Positions 5,691 through 9,702 of a DNA stretch of 9,702 bases are shown here, piece after piece. The DNA is taken from positions 1 to 9,702 of the forward strand of contig CAMLDA010000011.1 of NCBI GenBank assembly GCA_946478715.1, given 5' to 3'. Every line of letters starts with the position of its first letter. The first letter of the stretch is position 1. The translations under genes were made by a program, and so were the position numbers. The notes under the pieces were generated by a model. The model saw only the letters and a list, made by a program, of their open reading frames with translations. It searched no databases and was not told where the DNA came from. This stretch comes from an uncultured Candidatus Saccharibacteria bacterium. GTDB taxonomy: Bacteria; Patescibacteria; Saccharimonadia; Saccharimonadales; UBA10212.

Positions 5691-5697
5691 AAAGGAG
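5691..5697 (+). promoter_or_regulatory. Shine-Dalgarno of rpoA with two possible start codons
   Basis: AAAGGAG lies 3 nt before the ATG at 5701 and 9 nt before the in-frame ATG at 5707. The longer spacing is the more usual one and resembles the rpmJ arrangement, so 5707 may be the true rpoA start, shortening the protein by two residues. Confidence 0.6.
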
Positions 5698-5700
5698 ATC

Positions 5701-6654
5701 ATGAGTATGAGCAAACTTATCCAAGCACCGGCACTGTCCAGCGTCACGGACCACAGCCCCACCAGCGCGACCTTTACAATAGAGCCGCTGCACCCAGGCT
5801 ATGGCATGACGCTTGGCAACAGCTTGCGCCGCGTCCTGCTATCCAGCATAGCCGGCGCTGCCGTAACCGGATTCCGTATTAACGGCATCAGCCACGAATT
5901 TACCACCGTAAAGGGAGTGAAAGAGGATGTCGTCCAGATCATGCTGAATCTTAAGAACATCCGCTTCCGGGTGTTTTCCGACCAGCCCCAGACTCTTACT
6001 CTAAGCAAAAAGGGCAAGGGCGCGGTCAAGGCTAAGGACATCGAACTGAACTCTGACGTAGAAGTCGTCAATCCCGACCAGATTATCTGCACTATCGATG
6101 ATGAAAAAGCTTCGGTGAACCTGGAACTGACGATTGAGACCGGTCGCGGCTACCAGCCCCTGGACGAAACCGGGTCGGGCCGTACTTTAAGCGATATGAT
6201 AATGCTTGACGCCCTGTTTACTCCGGTCCTGCGGGTCCGCTATAAGGTAGAGAATACCCGCGTGGGCCAGCGTACAGACCTTGACCGCCTGCTGTTAACG
6301 GTAGATACCGACGGCTCAATCACACCGCGCGACGCTTTCGAGGAAGCCGCCGCCATATTGGTTAACCAGTACACCGCCCTTGCCGGCCAGACAAGAGTAG
6401 AAAGCCTGCCCAGCCCTCGCGCAGAGGCCGGTGAAACCGGTCTGGACAGTGAAGGCGACGAACCCGCGGAGCTGATGACTTCCATCGAGGACCTCAATCT
6501 TAGCGCCCGCACAACCAACGCTCTCATAAATAATGACATCCACACCATCAAGGATCTTCTGAGCCTGTCAGAAGCCGAGCTGCGCGACCTGAAAGGTTTC
6601 GGCAATAAGGCGCTCGATGAAGTAAAAGAAAAGATGGCCGAGCTGGAGCTGTAG
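5701..6654 (+). CDS. rpoA: DNA-directed RNA polymerase subunit alpha
   Basis: Encodes 317 residues, normal for bacterial RpoA. The alpha dimer scaffolds RNA polymerase assembly, and its C-terminal domain binds UP-element DNA and activators. The N-terminal domain (about 1-230) shows GYGMTLGNSLRRVLLSS (33-49), FTTVKGVKEDVVQIMLNLK and DAFEEAAAILVNQY. An acidic linker (about 233-258) leads to a complete C-terminal domain (260-317). In it SARTTN carries Arg270 and Asn273, matching E. coli Arg265 and Asn268, and GFGNKALDEVK carries Gly301 and Lys303, matching Gly296 and Lys298. DNA binding by the alpha C-terminal domain is therefore probably kept. The start at 5701 has a short Shine-Dalgarno spacing; 5707 is a good alternative. 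It has one Cys (130) and ends in TAG, followed by rplQ after 8 nt. Confidence 0.97.
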   Translation: MSMSKLIQAPALSSVTDHSPTSATFTIEPLHPGYGMTLGNSLRRVLLSSIAGAAVTGFRINGISHEFTTVKGVKEDVVQIMLNLKNIRFRVFSDQPQTLTLSKKGKGAVKAKDIELNSDVEVVNPDQIICTIDDEKASVNLELTIETGRGYQPLDETGSGRTLSDMIMLDALFTPVLRVRYKVENTRVGQRTDLDRLLLTVDTDGSITPRDAFEEAAAILVNQYTALAGQTRVESLPSPRAEAGETGLDSEGDEPAELMTSIEDLNLSARTTNALINNDIHTIKDLLSLSEAELRDLKGFGNKALDEVKEKMAELEL

Positions 6655-6662
6655 GGAGATAT

Positions 6663-7121
6663 ATGCATCGACACGGATACCAGGGAAGAAAATTCGGCCG
6701 CGAGACCGACCAGCGCAAAGCCTTGATAAAAGGCCTGGCTGATTCTTTGGTGCTGCGCGAATCCATAGAAACTACTTTGCCTAAGGCCAAAGAAGTCCTT
6801 ATGTACACCGAAAAGCTGATAACAAAGGCCAAAAAGGGCGGCCTGCATAACCGCCGCCAGGTAATCGCGGGCCTATCCACCTTGGAAGCGGCCCATAAAT
6901 TGGTAGACGACATCGCTCCCAAACTCCAGGGCAGGCCGAGCGGCCACCTGCGCATAGAAAAAACTGACATCCGCCGCGGCGACGCCGCCCAGATGGCCCG
7001 GATAAGTTTCGTTGATGATTTGGAAAAGAAAGCGCCGGCCAAACCCGCCAAGCCCGCCGCGCCAAAGACCGCCAAGACACCCCGCGCCGCCAAGCCGGCA
7101 GTAAAGAAGGATGCTAAATAA
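6663..7121 (+). CDS. rplQ: 50S ribosomal protein L17 (bL17) with Lys/Ala/Pro tail
   Basis: Encodes 152 residues; the family core is about 115-120. L17 lies near the peptide exit tunnel of the large subunit. The core shows the N-terminal MHRHGYQGRKFGRETDQRKA, the segment LIKGLADSLVLRESIETTLP, AKEVLMYTEKLITKAKKG and the C-terminal GDAAQMARISFVD. From about residue 119 the protein continues as a low-complexity tail of Lys, Ala and Pro (PAKPAKPAAPKTAKTPRAAK and so on). GGGAG 4 nt upstream of the ATG overlaps the rpoA stop codon. The stop overlaps the rplM start (TAATG). Confidence 0.96.
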   Translation: MHRHGYQGRKFGRETDQRKALIKGLADSLVLRESIETTLPKAKEVLMYTEKLITKAKKGGLHNRRQVIAGLSTLEAAHKLVDDIAPKLQGRPSGHLRIEKTDIRRGDAAQMARISFVDDLEKKAPAKPAKPAAPKTAKTPRAAKPAVKKDAK

Positions 7122-7561
7122 TGAAGACTTATAGCCAAAAACCTGCCGAAGTTACCCGTAAATGGTATGTAATTGACGCTTCCACGGCCTCTTTCGGCCG
7201 GGTAGCCACTACTGCCGCCAGCCTGCTTCTGGGCAAGGGCAAGCCTACCGTTACCCCGCACACTGACGGCGGCGATTACGTAATCATCGTCAACGCCGGC
7301 AAGATAGTCGCCACCGGGAACAAGGAAGAAAAGAAGATATACTACCGGCACAGCGGTTACCCGGGAGGAATGTACACCCGAACCCTTACGGAACAGCAGC
7401 AGAAAGATCCTACCAAGGTAATATATAAGGCTGTCCGCGGCATGCTGCCGGATAACAAGCTCCGCAAAGACCGTTTGGAACGGCTTAAGATTTACGAAGG
7501 CGCGGAGCACAATCACAACGCCCAAAAACCTGAACCCATCAGCGTGAAAGGAGCCAAATAA
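7121..7561 (+). CDS. rplM: 50S ribosomal protein L13 (uL13)
   Basis: Encodes 146 residues, the standard length. L13 is an early-assembly protein of the large subunit. Family motifs are KWYVIDASTASFGRVATTAA, GGDYVIIVNAGKI, YYRHSGYPGGMYTRTL, KAVRGMLPDNKLRKDRLERL and LKIYEGAEHNHNAQKPEP, the last two matching the usual AVxGMLPxNxLGR and LxVYxGxxHPHxAQxP. The start overlaps the rplQ stop by one base and the stop overlaps the rpsI start by one base, so rplQ-rplM-rpsI is probably translated in a coupled way. In many bacteria rplM-rpsI follows the alpha operon only after truA or transporter genes; here it follows directly. Confidence 0.97.
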   Translation: MKTYSQKPAEVTRKWYVIDASTASFGRVATTAASLLLGKGKPTVTPHTDGGDYVIIVNAGKIVATGNKEEKKIYYRHSGYPGGMYTRTLTEQQQKDPTKVIYKAVRGMLPDNKLRKDRLERLKIYEGAEHNHNAQKPEPISVKGAK

Positions 7562-7962
7562 TGGCAACCAGTAATTATTTTTACGGCTTAGGAAGGCGCA
7601 AAAGCGCTACCGCCCGCGTCCGTGTATTGAACGGCAAAGGTGAGATAAAGATAAACGATAAACCCGCCAGTGAATACTTTGACGGCAGCAAAGCCTATGT
7701 TTCGGAGTTGACCCGGCCGTTTAACGCCCTGGAACTCGATCCCGAAAAATACACTGTCAGCGCCAAAGTCGCCGGCGGCGGGCACGCCAGCCAGGTAGAC
7801 GCTATCCGCCTGGGAATAGCCAAAGCTTTGGTAGAGATTAACGAAGATTTCCGCGGCACTCTGCGCCGCGCCGAACTGCTTGGCCGCGACCCGCGCGAAA
7901 AAGAGCGCAAGAAATTCGGACTTAAGGGCGCCCGCAAACAGCGCCAGTTCACCAAGCGTTAA
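7561..7962 (+). CDS. rpsI: 30S ribosomal protein S9 (uS9)
   Basis: Encodes 133 residues, normal length. S9 is in the head of the 30S subunit, and its C-terminal Lys-Arg contacts P-site tRNA. The sequence begins with NYFYGLGRRKSATARVRVL and contains the GGGHASQVDAIRLGIAKAL helix region, LLGRDPREKERKKFGLKGAR and the invariant end QRQFTKR. The usual GQAGA after the Gly triplet is SQVDA here, a mild divergence. GGAG lies 8 nt before the ATG, which overlaps the rplM stop (TAATG). It is the last gene before a hairpin terminator and closes the infA-to-rpsI unit. Confidence 0.97.
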   Translation: MATSNYFYGLGRRKSATARVRVLNGKGEIKINDKPASEYFDGSKAYVSELTRPFNALELDPEKYTVSAKVAGGGHASQVDAIRLGIAKALVEINEDFRGTLRRAELLGRDPREKERKKFGLKGARKQRQFTKR

Positions 7963-7966
7963 GCCT

Positions 7967-7992
7967 AAAACCGCTCCGAAAGGGGCGGTTTT
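7967..7992 (+). terminator. Intrinsic terminator after rpsI
   Basis: An 11-bp stem, AAAACCGCTCC (7967-7977) with GGGGCGGTTTT (7982-7992), has one T-G wobble and a GAAA tetraloop of the stable GNRA class. The GC-rich core is 7 bp followed by four T residues. The A-tract on the left means it could also work on the opposite strand. The T-run is short, so termination may be partial, allowing some readthrough into trpS. It begins 4 nt after the rpsI stop. Confidence 0.7.
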
Positions 7993-7996
7993 AAGA

Positions 7997-8002
7997 TATA
8001 AT
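7997..8002 (+). promoter_or_regulatory. -10 element of trpS (candidate leaderless start)
   Basis: A perfect TATAAT lies 8 nt before the trpS ATG and 4 nt after the terminator stem. No good -35 is visible: the expected place falls within the terminator hairpin. A start 7-9 nt downstream of the -10 would fall on or next to the A of the ATG, giving a leaderless mRNA, and no Shine-Dalgarno is seen before this ATG. Confidence 0.55.
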
Positions 8003-8010
8003 TCTTTAGT

Positions 8011-9096
8011 ATGCAAAAAGAAGTGATACTCACCGGTATCAGGGCTAATAACGACCTCCATATAGGCAACTATTTCGGGGCTTTGCTTCCAATTGTCGAT
8101 ATGGCCAGGAACCGTTCCGGCGAATATCGGATAAATCTGTTCGTGCCTGACTTGCATAGCTTTACCACTCCTATAGATCACACCAAGCTGTTTGAGCAGA
8201 CCATGCACAACCTAAAGCTGTTCGCCGCTGCCGGCCTGCCGCTGGATAATCCGGATATCCGTATCTACCGCCAAAGCTATATCCCCGCTCATTCCGAGCT
8301 GACTTGGATATTGGATTGCTTCACTGGCTTCGGTGAAATGAACAGAATGACTCAGTTCAAGGATAAGTCGGCAAAGCTGGCAAAAGAACTAGATGAAAAT
8401 CCTGAAGTTGCTGAAGCTATTGCTCAAGAAACAGTCCATGGCAGTACTTCTGTAGGTCTTTTTAACTACCCTGTACTAATGGCCGCGGATATCCTGCTGT
8501 ATGGAGCCAAATATGTTCCGGTTGGCGACGACCAGACCCAGCATCTTGAGTTCACGCGCGACATCGCCCAGCGCATAAACCAAAGATTCGGCCAGGAATT
8601 GTTCGCCATTCCTGAACCGGTTGCCAAACAGCACGAATTCTTCGGCAAGGACCAGGGGCTGCGAATCAAGGACCTTATGGACCCGACTAAAAAAATGAGC
8701 AAGAGCGATGAATCCGGCCGTGGCATAATCTTCCTTGGAGATAATCCGGATGATGCGGCCAGAAAAATCATGAGCGCTACCACAGACAGCGAATCAGCAG
8801 TCGGCAATCCGGACATGCAGTCCAGGCCCGGAGTCGCCAACCTTCTTCAAATCCTGCGGCTTCTAAAACCCGACTCTCCGGACGTCAGCCAGATGAATTA
8901 TAAGGAATTCAAAGAAACAGTAGCCGCAGCTGTCAAAGATTTCCTGGCGGATTTCCAGTCAAAACTGGCGGGCGTGGATGATAACGCCATACAGCAGAAA
9001 CTGGAAGCCGACGAGAAAGTCATGAATGAAATTGCAAACCAGCGGCTTTATAAGGTTCAGCAGGCTGTCGGCCTGCGCCCGTCTGACGTAAAATAA
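8011..9096 (+). CDS. trpS: Tryptophanyl-tRNA synthetase
   Basis: Encodes 361 residues, compared with about 330-340 for typical bacterial TrpRS. It charges tRNA-Trp with tryptophan in the cytosol. The class I signatures are present: HIGN (17-20) as the HIGH motif and KMSKS (228-232). Other TrpRS motifs are TGIRANNDLHIGNYFGAL, MTQFKDKS, YPVLMAADILLY and VPVGDDQTQHLEFTRDIAQR, which identify tryptophan rather than tyrosine specificity. Between FKDKS and GLFNYPVL there is an insertion of roughly 19 residues (about 122-147, acidic and Ala/Glu-rich) relative to E. coli-type enzymes, and the DNA there is poorer in GC than the rest of the gene. The gene has a -10 element 8 nt from its ATG and no Shine-Dalgarno. 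The next gene starts 4 nt after its stop. Confidence 0.97.
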   Translation: MQKEVILTGIRANNDLHIGNYFGALLPIVDMARNRSGEYRINLFVPDLHSFTTPIDHTKLFEQTMHNLKLFAAAGLPLDNPDIRIYRQSYIPAHSELTWILDCFTGFGEMNRMTQFKDKSAKLAKELDENPEVAEAIAQETVHGSTSVGLFNYPVLMAADILLYGAKYVPVGDDQTQHLEFTRDIAQRINQRFGQELFAIPEPVAKQHEFFGKDQGLRIKDLMDPTKKMSKSDESGRGIIFLGDNPDDAARKIMSATTDSESAVGNPDMQSRPGVANLLQILRLLKPDSPDVSQMNYKEFKETVAAAVKDFLADFQSKLAGVDDNAIQQKLEADEKVMNEIANQRLYKVQQAVGLRPSDVK

Positions 9097-9100
9097 GGAT

Positions 9101-9702
9101 ATGAAGGAGTTTTCGGTTGTTCCCGAAGAAGCGGGGCAAAGGCTTGATGTGTATGTGGCGCAAAACTACCCCCAATTCAGCCGGTCAGCACTGACCGGCC
9201 TGCTTAAACAGGGGCAGGTGACAGTAAACGGGGCGGCAGAGAAAGCCGGCTACAAACTCAGGCCGGGAGATTCGGTACTGGTGAATCAGGCGCTGCTTTC
9301 CGCCGAGCCGGCTGAAATCGAACTGCCGGTTATATACCAAGACGACGACGTCGTGGTAATAAATAAACCGGCCGGAATATTGACACACTCCAAAGGAGCT
9401 ATCAATAGCGAGCCAACCGTGGCCAGTTTCATAAAAAATAAAATGACCGACGATAAGCTGCAGGGCAACCGGGCCGGAATCGTCCACCGCCTTGACCGCC
9501 ATACCAGCGGCGTAATAATTACGGCCAAGACCGAGAAAGCCCTTAAGCACCTGCAGAAGCAGTTCTCACAGCGCAGGACAAAAAAAAGCTATATCGCCGC
9601 TGTGGAGGGAGTGCTGGAGCCTGCCGAGGCTATAATAGACGCGCCCATCCAAAGGAATCCAAAGAAGCCCCAGGCATTCCGAGTAAATGTCGGCGGTAAG
9701 CC
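9101..9702 (+). CDS. RluA/RluD-family 23S rRNA pseudouridine synthase, 3' end cut
   Basis: The first 200 residues are present; the gene runs off the window. Residues about 11-60 form an S4-type RNA-binding domain (GQRLDVYVAQ, FSRSALTGLLKQGQVTVNG, KLRPGDSV). The catalytic domain begins near residue 75 with IYQDDDVVVINKPAGILTH and contains HRLDRHTSGVIITAKTEKAL, in which Asp132 of HRLD is the expected catalytic aspartate. It continues with KKSYIAAVEG. S4 plus this domain is the RluD/RluC architecture; such enzymes convert specific uridines of 23S rRNA to pseudouridine. Exact target sites cannot be assigned, so no gene symbol is given. It starts 4 nt after trpS, with AAGG just upstream, and probably shares its transcript. 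Confidence 0.92.
   Translation, partial: MKEFSVVPEEAGQRLDVYVAQNYPQFSRSALTGLLKQGQVTVNGAAEKAGYKLRPGDSVLVNQALLSAEPAEIELPVIYQDDDVVVINKPAGILTHSKGAINSEPTVASFIKNKMTDDKLQGNRAGIVHRLDRHTSGVIITAKTEKALKHLQKQFSQRRTKKSYIAAVEGVLEPAEAIIDAPIQRNPKKPQAFRVNVGGK

Noticed and set aside
7020..7110. DNA tandem repeat or CRISPR-like array in the repetitive GCC/AAG stretch
   Set aside because: The pattern is codon-level low complexity of the L17 tail, without regular repeat units or spacers.
6548..7567. A 339-codon open frame on the minus strand across rplQ and rplM
   Set aside because: It is antisense to two clearly recognised ribosomal protein genes, resembles no family I know, and open antisense frames are common opposite codon-biased genes.
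2..9702. Recoding of TGA as glycine (as in Gracilibacteria and Absconditabacteria)
   Set aside because: No in-frame TGA is found in any recognised gene, and glycine is encoded throughout by GGN codons.

Overview
The window is a bacterial ribosomal-protein locus: the 3' part of the spc operon and the whole alpha operon, followed by trpS and the start of an rluD-type pseudouridine synthase. Gene order and content point to a Candidate Phyla Radiation (Patescibacteria) bacterium. The strongest clue is that rpsE (uS5) runs directly into rplO (uL15), with no rpmD (uL30) between them; absence of uL30 is a known trait of that radiation. The Cys-free S4 and other sequence flavour would suit a Saccharibacteria-like lineage, but that finer placement is only a guess. 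The standard genetic code fits: no in-frame TGA is needed anywhere.

Layout. (1) 2-1506, + strand: tightly packed rplF (3' end only), rplR, rpsE, rplO. (2) 1560-3083, +: secY, with a TTG start and its own extended -10 promoter in the 53-nt gap after rplO. (3) 3092-3715, - strand: a HAD-family phosphatase, convergent with secY (8-nt gap) and divergent from infA. It occupies the place where adk and map usually lie. (4) 3716-3823: a 108-nt divergent promoter region. (5) 3824-7962, +: infA, rpmJ, rpsM, rpsK, rpsD, rpoA, rplQ, rplM, rpsI, apparently one transcription unit from a good promoter (3778-3807) to a hairpin terminator (7967-7992). (6) 8011 to the end, +: trpS, with a perfect TATAAT 8 nt before its ATG, then a pseudouridine synthase cut by the window edge. 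There is no gene-free stretch longer than about 110 bases, and I see no tRNA, rRNA, CRISPR array, insertion sequence or attachment site.

The genes serve translation (ribosomal proteins L6, L18, S5, L15, L36, S13, S11, S4, L17, L13, S9; IF-1; TrpRS; 23S rRNA modification), transcription (RNA polymerase alpha) and membrane protein export (SecY). The most notable points are an extreme scarcity of cysteine (4 Cys in about 3,100 encoded residues) together with Cys-free forms of L36 and S4, candidate leaderless starts for trpS and the HAD gene, replacement of the adk-map segment by an opposite-strand HAD gene, and a local drop in GC that coincides with an insertion in TrpRS. I found no convincing new biological system; this is a core housekeeping region with lineage-specific features.
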